A stretch of 64,000 bases of DNA, from the NCBI GenBank assembly GCA_016719055.1, contig JADKAW010000013.1, positions 1 through 64,000 on the forward strand, in the 5' to 3' direction. Shown in pieces: positions 8,474 to 17,071 of this stretch (position 1 is its first letter; each line of letters begins with the position of its first letter). This stretch comes from Candidatus Rhodoferax mariagerensis. Its GTDB lineage: Bacteria > Pseudomonadota > Gammaproteobacteria > Burkholderiales > Burkholderiaceae_C. The translations under genes and the position numbers were made by a program. The notes beneath the pieces were generated by a model. That model worked only from the letters and a program-made list of their open reading frames with translations, did no database searches and was not told where the DNA came from.

Positions 8474-10124
8474 GTTGCAAGGTCGGGTTGTTGGCGATGG
8501 GGCCTGAGGCCGGGCGACGGCGCTGGGCATGGCGCTCGTGTACCGGCCACTCGATCAGCAGAAAAGCCATCAGCGCCAGCACCATCAGCACACACGCCAG
8601 CACCATGGCGGCGTCCAGGTTGGCCTGCCCGGGGCGACCCAGGCGCTGGTAAATCAGCGTGGTCAGGGTGGCCCATTCAGGGCGCGACAAAAACAGTGTC
8701 ACAGCAAATTCACCCAGTGCCGTGGCCATCGCAAACGCCATACCCCGGCGCAAGGCTGGCAGCAGCAACGGCAAGCTCACCCGCCAAAAGCAGCGCCACG
8801 GGCTGGCACCCAGCGTGCGTGCGGCATGACCCAGATGGGCTGGCAAAGCGTCCAGCCCAGCCGACAGCGACTTGGCCACAAACGGATACGCCAGCAGCGC
8901 ATAGGCCGCCAGCAGCAGGGGCAAACTGGCGGTCAGGCTCGGGTACAGCAACAGCAGCCCAAAGGCCACCGTCACGGGCGACACAACAAATGGCAAAAAC
9001 GCCGCAGCACGCCAAGCGACAGACGCCTGCGCCGCCATGGCGTGCAACACCCCCAGCAAGGTTGCCAGGCCCAGCGCCATCACCGAAAACTGCAGCGTGT
9101 TCTGCAAGGCCGCCCACGCTTCTGCATCAAATATGCCTGTAGCCCCCGTCCATAAAGCGCTGATAGCTTTGATAAAGATAGCAACGATGGGCAGCGCGCA
9201 GACCACAAACAGCACTGACAGTGCCGCACCCAACGCCAACCACTGCGCCCCACCTTGCGGACGCTTGCGCGCCACCGGTGCCGTGCGAACAGGCGCTGCC
9301 AGGCGCTTTTCAAGTGCCGCATAAGCCACGGCCACCACGCCGGTCAGCAGCAGCATCCACAGTGCCAGCACGCTGGCGTGGGCCAGTTGCAGCTCGTGCG
9401 CCACCAGGGTGTAAATCTCGACTTCGACCGTGGCATAACGCTGGCCACCCAGCACCAGCGCCAGCCCAAAACCGGCAAAGCAGTACAAAAACACCAGACA
9501 CAGGCTGGCCACCAGCCAGGGTGCAATGGCCGGCCACTCGACACGACAGAAAGCGCGCCAGGGTGTGGCCCCCAGAGAGCGTGCGGCGGCCAGCTGCCGG
9601 GCGTTGACCTGCCCCAGCGCGTCCACACCGGCGCGCACCACCAGGCACAGGTTAAAAAACAGGTTGCCATAGAGCAACAGCCACGGCGTGCCCTGCAGGT
9701 TGATACCGAGCCAGCCGCTGATCAAGCCATGCGGCCCCCACAGTGCCAGCACGCCCAGTGCGGCCGCCAGGGTGGGCACCACAAAGGGCAGCATCAGCAA
9801 GCGCAGCACCAGTGTGCGCCCAGCAAATTCAAAACGAGCCAGCACCCAGGCCAGCGGCAAACCCAGCAACAACGCCAGCCCGCAGGTGATAGCGGCCTGC
9901 GCCAGAGACCACAGCACACGCCAGCGCAAATAGCTGTCCTGCCAGGGTTTGAACCATTCGACCGTTTCGGTGGGAGACAGTTGACCAGACAAGCCCTCCA
10001 GTGCCAGCCGGGCCAGCGGGGCCAGCAGCAGCAAGCCCAGTGCCAGCGCCGGCAGTGCCGCCAGCAGCAGGCTGCGCCAGCGCGCGGCCCGCTTGAGGTT
10101 TCGCAATACCTGCATCATCACCAA
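8466..10124 (-). CDS. thiP: Thiamine ABC transporter permease ThiP
   Basis: 552 residues, a fused double permease with two halves of about six membrane helices each. Both halves carry the EAA-type cytoplasmic loop: AARSLGATPWRAFCRVEWPA in the first and AARTLGASPWRCFWRVSLPL in the second. It forms the inner-membrane channel of the thiamine importer with ThiQ. It starts 50 bp after thiB and overlaps thiQ. One oddity: DNA at 9143-9186, coding for AIFIKAISALWTGATG in a region between helices, matches the AT-rich intergenic repeat of this genome in reverse orientation, so the linker may be repeat-derived. Substrate is inferred from operon context and the riboswitch. Confidence 0.92.
   Translation of the reverse strand: MVMMQVLRNLKRAARWRSLLLAALPALALGLLLLAPLARLALEGLSGQLSPTETVEWFKPWQDSYLRWRVLWSLAQAAITCGLALLLGLPLAWVLARFEFAGRTLVLRLLMLPFVVPTLAAALGVLALWGPHGLISGWLGINLQGTPWLLLYGNLFFNLCLVVRAGVDALGQVNARQLAAARSLGATPWRAFCRVEWPAIAPWLVASLCLVFLYCFAGFGLALVLGGQRYATVEVEIYTLVAHELQLAHASVLALWMLLLTGVVAVAYAALEKRLAAPVRTAPVARKRPQGGAQWLALGAALSVLFVVCALPIVAIFIKAISALWTGATGIFDAEAWAALQNTLQFSVMALGLATLLGVLHAMAAQASVAWRAAAFLPFVVSPVTVAFGLLLLYPSLTASLPLLLAAYALLAYPFVAKSLSAGLDALPAHLGHAARTLGASPWRCFWRVSLPLLLPALRRGMAFAMATALGEFAVTLFLSRPEWATLTTLIYQRLGRPGQANLDAAMVLACVLMVLALMAFLLIEWPVHERHAQRRRPASGPIANNPTLQHA
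9143..9186 (-). repeat. AAGGGCTA-class repeat inside thiP
   Basis: Read on the minus strand, TGCTATCTTTATCAAAGC, then TATCAGCGCTTTATGGAC, then GGGGGCTACA has the order of elements of the intergenic repeat at 6430 (GCTAT, GCGCTTAT, GGGGGCTA). It lies wholly in the thiP reading frame without breaking it. Confidence 0.5.
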
Positions 10125-10174
10125 CCGTTCAGACGAAAAGTTGCCAGCGTTGCCGCGTCAGTCCACTCTGGGGC

Positions 10175-11197
10175 TCACTTCAACACCACCTGGGTCCAGC
10201 GCGCCACCCAGCCAGCACCCTTGTCGGCGATGGTTTGCACCGGCAGGTTGTCAACGCTGGTGGGCTCGGCGGCGTGGCGCATCACCTCAGCGCGCGGTGT
10301 GCTGGCTTGCAACGGATACATCCACATGCTGGTTTGTAGCGCCTCCTGCACTGGTCCAGAACGTAAAAAATCAACAAATTTCAGGGCCGCCTCACGCTGC
10401 GTGCCACCCTTGACCAATGCCACGCCCTCCACCTGGCGAAACACGCCACCCCTGAGGTTCAGGCTGGCAGTGGGTGACTCTGAAATTTTGGTTTTGCTGT
10501 AAAACACCTCGGCGGCGGGGCTGGTGGCATAACTCACCACCAACGGGTGGCTGCCCTTGTTGCGGGTGAACTCGGTGTAGTAGGCCTCGCTCCAGCCCTT
10601 GACCACTTTGACGCCGTTGGTGCGCATCTGGGCCCACCATTCAAACGCTTTTTCTTCGCCCATGCCGGCAATGGTGGCCAGCAAAAACGAGAAGCCGGGG
10701 CTGCTGGTGGCGGGGTTGGGCAGCACCAGCCAGCCCTTGTATGCGCTTTGGGTCAGGTCTTGCAAGGTTTGCGGCAGCGGCACGCCCGCTTTGGCCACAG
10801 CCGCTTTGTCGTAGTTGAGGGTCACAAAACCGTAGTCGACGGCCGCCACGCCGGTGCCCAGTTGCAGTTCTGCGGCATCCTGCTGCACCAGGACAGTAGT
10901 GTCGAGCACGCCGGCGCCCAGTGCCTTGCTAACCAGGGTGTTGTCAATGCCGTACACCACATCCGCCACTGGTTTGGCGCGGGTCAGGATCAGTTTGTTG
11001 AGCATTTCGCCGGCGTCGCCACCCTTGATGAGCACCAGTTTGATGCCGCTTTGGGCTTCAAACTTGGCCAGCAGTGGCTTGGGCAAATCAAACGAACTGT
11101 GTACCATCACACGCAGCTCGGTGGCTGCGTGTGCCAAGCCAGACACAGACCCAGCCATCAACGCGGCGGTGGTCAAAACAAATAGACGACGGTTCAT
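10175..11197 (-). CDS. thiB: Thiamine-binding periplasmic protein ThiB
   Basis: 340 residues with a signal peptide (MNRRLFVLTTAALMAGSVSG, then LAHA). The mature part has a class II binding-protein fold of the ThiB/iron family: ELRVMVHSSFDLPKPLLAKF, ADVVYGIDNTLVSKAL, and FVTLNYDKAA. It delivers thiamine or its phosphates to ThiPQ. It is the first gene of the operon. AAAGGGC sits just before the ATG at 11197, about 75 bp after the TPP riboswitch. The related iron- and phosphonate-binding family is the only alternative, and the riboswitch makes thiamine the best call. Confidence 0.93.
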   Translation of the reverse strand: MNRRLFVLTTAALMAGSVSGLAHAATELRVMVHSSFDLPKPLLAKFEAQSGIKLVLIKGGDAGEMLNKLILTRAKPVADVVYGIDNTLVSKALGAGVLDTTVLVQQDAAELQLGTGVAAVDYGFVTLNYDKAAVAKAGVPLPQTLQDLTQSAYKGWLVLPNPATSSPGFSFLLATIAGMGEEKAFEWWAQMRTNGVKVVKGWSEAYYTEFTRNKGSHPLVVSYATSPAAEVFYSKTKISESPTASLNLRGGVFRQVEGVALVKGGTQREAALKFVDFLRSGPVQEALQTSMWMYPLQASTPRAEVMRHAAEPTSVDNLPVQTIADKGAGWVARWTQVVLK

Positions 11198-11273
11198 AAA
11201 AGCCCTTTAATGCGCCAGTAAAAAAGCGCTGGGCTTTGGACCGGGCCGGCAAGCGGCAAACCCCAAAAGCTTC

Positions 11274-11353
11274 ACGCTCCCTACGCTGGCATGATCCAGA
11301 TCAGGTGAGTGGGGTATTTCTCAGCCCGCTTTGCAGCAGACACCCCCGGTGAG
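11274..11353 (-). promoter_or_regulatory. TPP riboswitch (THI element)
   Basis: On the minus strand the conserved thi-box elements appear in order: CACCGGGGGTGTC, GGGCTGAGAAATACCC, ACCTGATCTGGATCATGCCA and GCGTAGGGA. It lies between the antiporter gene and thiB and reads into thiB. A GC-rich imperfect hairpin followed by GCGCTTTTTT (about 11222-11265) lies between aptamer and thiB and could be the terminator of the expression platform. Confidence 0.97.
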
Positions 11354-11459
11354 AGGCGCATTGTAATGTGCCAAGCTCTGAGGCTCGGGCACCTGGCAAT
11401 CAACCTATTTTTGGCAGGGTTAGTACGGACTGGCTCGCGTATTGGATGAAGCAGGGCGC

Positions 11460-13016
11460 TTAAAGATTGGCTTCCTGGTGGTCCAGCGTCTCTTCGATCC
11501 GGTGCATCACGTCGTCACTGACCTGGTTGTTGCGCCACAAGCGGATCAGCTCTTTGCGCTCGGCCTGAATCACCGCATGGCGCAGCCGCAGGTTACTGGC
11601 TTCGTGCACCCCATCGTCCTGCCCGTCGGGCACAGCCAGGGCAATGCGGCTGGTTATCTCGGCGCGCAGCGATGCGACCCAGGCGCCGGTGCAGGCATGT
11701 TGCTGCACATGCTGGTCGAGCGCGTGTAGCGCTGCGGCGCTGATGGCGGCACGCACACGCAGTTTTTCTTCGTGCTCGTTCCAGGTAGACCCCACCTGCA
11801 GCTTGCGAATCAGCATTGGCAGGCTCAGGCCCTGCACCACCAGCGTCACCGCAATCACAAAAAACGTCAAAAACACAATCAGGTCGCGATGCGGGAAGGC
11901 CGAGCCGTTGGGCAACACCAGCGGCAGCGACAGGGCGGCCGCAATCGACACAATGCCACGCATACCGCACCAGCTGATGATGAAGTTTTCTCGCGCATTG
12001 GGCGGTGGTTGCTGTGGCCGGCCCTTGTGGTTCCAGGCACCCGGCAGCAGTCCGGCCGCATAGACCCAAACAAACCGCACACCAATGGCCACCAGGCTGA
12101 CGGTGCTGCCTAGCGCCAGCAATTGCAGCGGTGAATAAAGCGACAACTTGTCCAGAATGGACGACATCTGCAGTCCGATCAGCATGAAGGTCAGGCTGTT
12201 GAGCAAAAACACCACCAGTTGCCAGGCCGGCCGCCCCAGGATGCGCATGGAGGCTGAGACGATCTCAGGCGCATAACGACCGCGCACCAGACCCGCTGCC
12301 ACCAGGGCCAGCACGCCCGAGGCATGCAGCGACTCGGCCACGATGTAGGTGGCATAGGGCACCAGCAAAGAAATCAAAATCTCTATAAACGGGTCACCCA
12401 GGCGCCGGTGGATGGCAATAAAGACATGGGCCATGGCCATGCCCAGCACAATGCCGCCAACCGCAATGCCGCCAAACTGCACCAACGCACCGGGCAGCGA
12501 AAAAGCCCCGGTCAGCACCGCCGCCACGGCAAATTTGTAGATCACCAACCCGGACGCATCGTTGACCAGGCTCTCGCCCTCCAACACTGTGACAACGCGC
12601 CGGGGAATGTTGAGCTTGGACAAAATGGCCGTGGCCGCCACCGCGTCGGGCGGCGACACAATCGCCCCCAGCACAAACGCTGCGGCCCAGGGCACCTCGG
12701 GCACCAGCAGCTTCAGGGCAGCACCCACCGCCAGCGTGGTGGCGATCACCAGCCCGATCGACAGCAAGCCAATCGGGCGCACGTGCGCCTTGAAGTCTGA
12801 CCACGACGTCATCAGCGCTGCCTGGTACAACACCGGCGGCAAGATCAGCACCAAAATGAACTGCGGATCAAATGGAAACTGCGGCAGACCCGGGATCAGC
12901 CCCAGCATGGCACCCCCAGCCACCAGCGCAATCGGGTACGGAAACTGAAAACGGTGCGCCACCCAGCCCAGGGCCGCGGCACAGAAAAGCAAAAAAACCG
13001 TAAGTTCAAGAATCAT
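11460..13016 (-). CDS. Na+/H+ (cation/proton) antiporter, CPA1 family
   Basis: 518 residues from the ATG at 13016, chosen because MILELTVFLLFCAAALGWVA begins the first membrane helix; the upstream extension to 13082 is hydrophilic and unlike the family. There are about 12 helices. The ND motif of the transport core is visible in LEGESLVNDASGLV, with LGAIVSPPDAVAATAIL just before it. The C-terminal ~130 residues are hydrophilic and helical, a probable cytoplasmic regulatory tail. It exchanges Na+ or another monovalent cation for protons at the inner membrane. It stands alone, between the thi operon leader and a divergent cNMP-binding gene. The exact cation is not determined by sequence. Confidence 0.88.
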   Translation of the reverse strand: MILELTVFLLFCAAALGWVAHRFQFPYPIALVAGGAMLGLIPGLPQFPFDPQFILVLILPPVLYQAALMTSWSDFKAHVRPIGLLSIGLVIATTLAVGAALKLLVPEVPWAAAFVLGAIVSPPDAVAATAILSKLNIPRRVVTVLEGESLVNDASGLVIYKFAVAAVLTGAFSLPGALVQFGGIAVGGIVLGMAMAHVFIAIHRRLGDPFIEILISLLVPYATYIVAESLHASGVLALVAAGLVRGRYAPEIVSASMRILGRPAWQLVVFLLNSLTFMLIGLQMSSILDKLSLYSPLQLLALGSTVSLVAIGVRFVWVYAAGLLPGAWNHKGRPQQPPPNARENFIISWCGMRGIVSIAAALSLPLVLPNGSAFPHRDLIVFLTFFVIAVTLVVQGLSLPMLIRKLQVGSTWNEHEEKLRVRAAISAAALHALDQHVQQHACTGAWVASLRAEITSRIALAVPDGQDDGVHEASNLRLRHAVIQAERKELIRLWRNNQVSDDVMHRIEETLDHQEANL

Positions 13017-13150
13017 GGGGCAAGTTCCAGGTACCAAGGTGTGTCGTTGCCTGCCAACCTGAGGGGAATGCGCAACGATCACCGGTCAAACACCAAGGCT
13101 AGCAAACAGCATGCCCAACTTTTCGATGGTTTCGCGTTTACCATGCTTGC

Positions 13151-13633
13151 ATGAAAGACATGCTCACACTTTCCGCCCATCTGCCCGAGGTCCGTTTTGC
13201 CAGCGGCGATGTCATTGTCCACGAAGGCGGCACCACCGGCGGCATCTGGGTGCTGGTCAGTGGTGCCTTGCAAGTGCTCAAGGGCGGTGTTGTCATCAAC
13301 GGTATCAACCAGCCCGGCGCCATGGTGGGTGAGGTTTCAACTCTGCTTGCCACCGCGCATGGCGCCACCGTGGTGGCCACAGCGCCCAGCGTGCTGCGCC
13401 ATGCCAGCGACGGCCAGGCTTTTTTGTCAACCGACCCCGACATCAGCCGGCTGGTAGCGGTGGGTCTGGCCGAACGGCTCAATTTCGTCACCACCTACCT
13501 AGCCGACCTGAAACACCAGTACGGTGATGCGCCGGGGCTGAGCATGGTGTCTGATGTGCTGCGTGAGCTGGCCCAACGGCAGGGTCCGCTGGCCCGCACC
13601 GGGTCGGCGCGCGACCCCAACCCCGACTACTAA
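13151..13633 (+). CDS. Small cyclic-nucleotide-binding-domain protein
   Basis: 160 residues. Residues about 10-105 form a Crp-like beta-roll: VRFASGDVIVHEGGTTGGIW, ALQVLKGGVVINGINQPGAM, VGEVSTLLATAHGATVVA. The phosphate-binding cassette is weak: VGEVSTLLATAHGA lacks the canonical RxA arginine, so cAMP binding is uncertain. A helix follows (LVAVGLAERLNFVTTYLADL), then a short tail, with no DNA-binding winged helix. It is divergent from the antiporter gene. It could sense a ligand and act on a partner protein, but the partner is not evident. Confidence 0.8.
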   Translation: MKDMLTLSAHLPEVRFASGDVIVHEGGTTGGIWVLVSGALQVLKGGVVINGINQPGAMVGEVSTLLATAHGATVVATAPSVLRHASDGQAFLSTDPDISRLVAVGLAERLNFVTTYLADLKHQYGDAPGLSMVSDVLRELAQRQGPLARTGSARDPNPDY

Positions 13634-14034
13634 GGGCTAGTTCGCAAGTAACACTCAAATTTGGCTCGCTAGATTTGGGCACATTTTTTTTTGGTGCTGG
13701 CGAGTTCAAACGATGGCCTGGCAATAGTCTGCCTGTCCATTTGGAGGGATTGTCGCAAAAAACCAACAAATTTTGTGCAAACAAATGCTTTGACGGCAGA
13801 ACTGACCGTTGTTCGCTTGATCACGGGCTGAAATTCGCTGTTCTTCAAGATCGAATGTTCACCTGGGAAGGATGCCGCATGGCCTGGAATTGTCCAAAAA
13901 AACACGGTGTTTTTAGGGGTGTCGGCAGGCCGGGAGACTGAGCAAAAGAGTCGGGCTTTGGGTTTGCAAGCGGTTGAAAGCATGGCGCAAGGCTACTAGG
14001 GCTGAATCGGGCGATTCTGATTCAGTGCCACCTC
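13634..14034. other. Gene-poor stretch, no recognised feature
   Basis: About 400 bp between two cNMP-domain genes. It is lower in GC and has several A/T runs (for example near 13682 and 13898). Short open frames of 88-104 residues exist on both strands but have no recognisable domain, no good ribosome-binding site and atypical composition. No terminator or RNA was recognised. It presumably contains the promoter of the gene at 14035. Confidence 0.5.
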
Positions 14035-15855
14035 ATGCCAAACGCCTTTAACTTCTCGGCCTCCCCCTTTGATTGTTTGAATTCGGCCGAACAACGATTG
14101 GTGCGCGACAGCATTGATGTCGCCTATTTTCCCAAGGGGACGACAATTCTGGACCTAGGCTCAACGCCTACCCATCTGTTTGTCATCATCAAAGGTTATG
14201 TCACCCAGCTTGACGGCAATGAAGTCCTGACCACCTATGTGCCCGACGACTGCTTCGACGGGCGCGCTCTGGTGGCCGGCAAGGTCAGCAGCCGTTTTGT
14301 CGCGGTTGAGGAGGTGGTGGCCTACCAGTTGGCCAAACAGGCGGTGAGTGACCTGATTGCCTCCAACACAACCTTTGGCGCGTTGCTGTTTTCCGAGCTT
14401 GGCAACAAGCTGCACGCCCTGTCGGATCGGCAAAACCAGCACCAGATGCAGTCGCTGACCATGGCCCGGGCGGATCAGGCCTTCTTGCGCCCGGTGCACT
14501 TTGTTGACTATGCCACCGATGTACTGAGTGTGGTCAGAATATTCCGGCAGCACCGGACTTCAAGCGTGCTGGTGCGTGACGACGGTTCAACCATACCCCG
14601 CCTGGGCATATTTACCGCGACCGCCTTGCAGCGGGCCATTCTGGACGGTCGGCCACTCGATCAGCTGGCAGTGGGTGAGCTGAGCACTTTTTCTTTGATC
14701 GAGGTGCGCCCGTCAGATCAGCTCGGCGATGTCATGGCAGTGATGCTGCGGCACCGGGTGCACCGGGTGGTGGTGACTGAAAAGGGCGAAGTCATTGGCA
14801 TCCTGGAAGCGCTGGACATGTTCAGCTTTTTGGCCAACCATTCGCACCTGATCACCGAGCAGATTGAAGATGCGCCCGATTTGGCGGGCTTGAGCCAGGC
14901 GGCCGCGCAAATCACCCGCATGATCGCGTTGCTGTATCGCGGCGGCACCCGGGTCAGCCTGATCGCCAAACTGGTGCAGCAGCTCAATGCCCGGCTGTTC
15001 GAGCGCGCCTGGCGGCTGATCGCGCCGGCCGACCTGGTGGCCAACAGTTGTTTGTTTGTCATGGGCAGCGAAGGGCGTGGCGAACAGTTGCTCAAGACCG
15101 ACCAGGACAACGGCCTGATCCTGCGCGACGACTACCAGCCACCGGCTGACCTGGAGGCGATCTGCCAGCGCTTTTCGGCGGCGCTGCGCGACTTCGGCTA
15201 CCCCGACTGTCCCGGCGACATCATGGTCAGCAACCCCGACTGGCGCAAGCGCCTGAGCGAGTTTGGTCTGATGACGCGCATGTGGTTGCTGCAACCTGAA
15301 CCCGACAGCCTGATGAAGCTGGCGATATTCATGGATGCCCATCCGGTGTGTGGCGATGCCAGTCTGCTCGAAGACCTGCGGCGTGGCCTGATGCGCGTTG
15401 GCACCGACAACGACCCGATGTTGGCACGTTTTGCCAGTGCCATCGATACCTTTGGCAGCAGCAGCGGCTGGTGGAACCGGCTGCTCGGGCAGAGCAGCGC
15501 CGAACGGCTGAATTTAAAAAAGGAAGGCATCTTCCCACTGGTGCACGGCATCCGCAGCCTGGCACTGGCCCACCAGATCATGGCCACCAGCACAGTGGCG
15601 CGCATCGAAGCGCTGATAGCCACCGACAAGCTGCCAGCCGATCTGGCTGCCGACCTGATAGACAGCCTGCATTTTTTCATGGGATTGAAGCTTCAGGTGG
15701 GATTGGCCGAGATCGACACTGGTCGGGCTGTATCAGGGGCGATTGATGTGGCACGGCTGAGCAGTCTGGACCGCGACTTGCTCAAAGACACCTTGAGCAT
15801 TGTGAAAAAACTGCGGATCTTGCTGCACCTTCGTTTCCGGCTGGACATGCTCTGA
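14035..15855 (+). CDS. cNMP-binding / CBS / DUF294 putative nucleotidyltransferase
   Basis: 606 residues in four parts. About 1-120: cNMP-binding beta-roll (YFPKGTTILDLGSTPTHLFV). About 150-275: two CBS motifs (VDYATDVLSVVRIFRQHRTS; VHRVVVTEKGEVIGILEALD). About 300-450: DUF294 nucleotidyltransferase core with VMGSEGRGEQLLKTDQDNG, the GS and D-x-D residues of the fold. About 470-606: DUF294 C-terminal helical substrate-binding domain. The family resembles GlnD/KNTase-type uridylyl- or adenylyltransferases. The gene overlaps the next by 1 bp (TGATG) and precedes DUF485/actP, a recurrent neighbourhood in proteobacteria. A role in acetate or carbon signalling is inferred from this context only. 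Confidence 0.87.
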   Translation: MPNAFNFSASPFDCLNSAEQRLVRDSIDVAYFPKGTTILDLGSTPTHLFVIIKGYVTQLDGNEVLTTYVPDDCFDGRALVAGKVSSRFVAVEEVVAYQLAKQAVSDLIASNTTFGALLFSELGNKLHALSDRQNQHQMQSLTMARADQAFLRPVHFVDYATDVLSVVRIFRQHRTSSVLVRDDGSTIPRLGIFTATALQRAILDGRPLDQLAVGELSTFSLIEVRPSDQLGDVMAVMLRHRVHRVVVTEKGEVIGILEALDMFSFLANHSHLITEQIEDAPDLAGLSQAAAQITRMIALLYRGGTRVSLIAKLVQQLNARLFERAWRLIAPADLVANSCLFVMGSEGRGEQLLKTDQDNGLILRDDYQPPADLEAICQRFSAALRDFGYPDCPGDIMVSNPDWRKRLSEFGLMTRMWLLQPEPDSLMKLAIFMDAHPVCGDASLLEDLRRGLMRVGTDNDPMLARFASAIDTFGSSSGWWNRLLGQSSAERLNLKKEGIFPLVHGIRSLALAHQIMATSTVARIEALIATDKLPADLAADLIDSLHFFMGLKLQVGLAEIDTGRAVSGAIDVARLSSLDRDLLKDTLSIVKKLRILLHLRFRLDML

Positions 15856-16514
15856 TGTCCGGTTTGTTGTCATCGAAACCGTGGCTGCAGGCACTCAAGC
15901 GCAAGTGGCAGCTCTACCGCCTGGCGGACCCGACTTTTCGCTTCATGTTTGAGCCAGCGCCGACCGACGAGTGGGTCGCGCTGGACTGTCAAACCACCGG
16001 ACTCGACCTGAGAAAGGACGAAATCATCTCAATCGAGGCAGTGCGCATCAACGGCAACCGCATCATGACCAGCGAACGGCTTGAACTGCTGGTGCGCCCC
16101 GAGCGTGGGGTGTCCGCCGAAAGTGTGCGCTTTCACCAGTTGCGCGAGCAGGATCTGGCTGACGGGCTGCCAGCCGATGAAGCCATGAAGCGCTTGATGC
16201 ACTTCATTGGCAGCCGTCCGCTGGTCGGCTATTACCTGGAATTTGACCTTGCCATGGTTGAGCGCACCATCCGACCGTTGCTCGGCATTGGGTTGCCACA
16301 GCCCCGAATCGAGGTCTCCGGCCTTTACTACGACTACAAGTTGTCGCTGCTACCGTCGCACCGGCAACACGGCGTGCCCTACATCGACCTTCACTTTGCC
16401 ACCATCATGGACGACCTGGACCTGCCCCAGGCCGTGGCCCACGAGCCCCTGAACGATGCGGTGCGGGCGGCGCTGGCATTTGTCAAGCTGCGGCAATTGC
16501 AGGGTGTGGCATGA
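15855..16514 (+). CDS. 3'-5' exonuclease, DnaQ/DEDD family
   Basis: 219 residues. Exo motif I is ALDCQTTGLDLRKDEIIS; here the usual DxE is DCQ, with Asp present and Glu replaced by Gln. Exo II is LVGYYLEFDLAMVERTIRPL (the Asp of xxFD is present). Exo III is HEPLNDAVRAALAFVKL, where H and D of the DEDDh type are kept. The Gln in motif I is typical of a subgroup located next to DUF294 genes and may reduce nuclease activity. It starts within the stop of the upstream DUF294 gene, so the two are translationally coupled. Role likely non-replicative, in nucleotide or RNA signalling; substrate unknown. Confidence 0.83.
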   Translation: MSGLLSSKPWLQALKRKWQLYRLADPTFRFMFEPAPTDEWVALDCQTTGLDLRKDEIISIEAVRINGNRIMTSERLELLVRPERGVSAESVRFHQLREQDLADGLPADEAMKRLMHFIGSRPLVGYYLEFDLAMVERTIRPLLGIGLPQPRIEVSGLYYDYKLSLLPSHRQHGVPYIDLHFATIMDDLDLPQAVAHEPLNDAVRAALAFVKLRQLQGVA

Positions 16515-16750
16515 GTCGTGATTTTTTGGCATGTTCTTGCCTTGGAGACGCGGGCCGTCGACGGTTTGATCTGTGAATCACCAAAAAAGCCATAGGGATT
16601 TCTACCCGTGTCAAAGCTGCAACTAAACCGCTTAAATGATCGATCTTTGATTCGGAGGTAACTCAATTAGCCAAAAACGAAAATACACTCCCACCGGTTT
16701 TTCTCGGTTGTTTCAACCGTCATTTCTAATTTAAGGAAAAGGTTTACGCC

Positions 16751-17071
16751 ATGAGTAGTGCGATGTACGAGTCGATGCGGGTCAACCCGAAGTTCCAGGA
16801 GCTGGTCGAAAAGCGCGGGCGTTTTGCCTGGACGCTGGCGGCCATTGTGCTGGTGTTGTTTTACGGTTTTGTGCTGATGGTCGCATACGGCCCAGCCGTT
16901 CTGGGTCGGCCACTGAGTGAAGGTGGGATGTTGACCGTGGGTGTGGCTTTTGAGCTTTTCCTGTTCATTTTCTTCTGGGTGCTTTCATTCATTTACGTGA
17001 GGCGGGCCAATGGAGAGTTCGACAACCTGACCCAAGAGATCATCAAGCAAGCCAGAAAGGACAACAAATAA
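16751..17071 (+). CDS. DUF485 membrane protein (YjcH-like)
   Basis: 106 residues with two membrane helices: about 30-53 (FAWTLAAIVLVLFYGFVLMV) and about 66-88 (TVGVAFELFLFIFFWVLSFI). A short N-terminal motif, NPKFQELVEKRGRFAWTL, is diagnostic of DUF485. Its stop overlaps the actP ATG (TAATG). In many proteobacteria DUF485 is encoded just before the acetate permease ActP and is thought to be its accessory subunit. AAGGAAAAGG precedes the ATG at 16751. Confidence 0.93.
   Translation: MSSAMYESMRVNPKFQELVEKRGRFAWTLAAIVLVLFYGFVLMVAYGPAVLGRPLSEGGMLTVGVAFELFLFIFFWVLSFIYVRRANGEFDNLTQEIIKQARKDNK

Noticed and set aside
13675..13983. Short open frames of 88-104 codons on both strands
   Set aside because: No ribosome-binding site, no domain, and odd composition; likely chance frames in low-GC spacer DNA.
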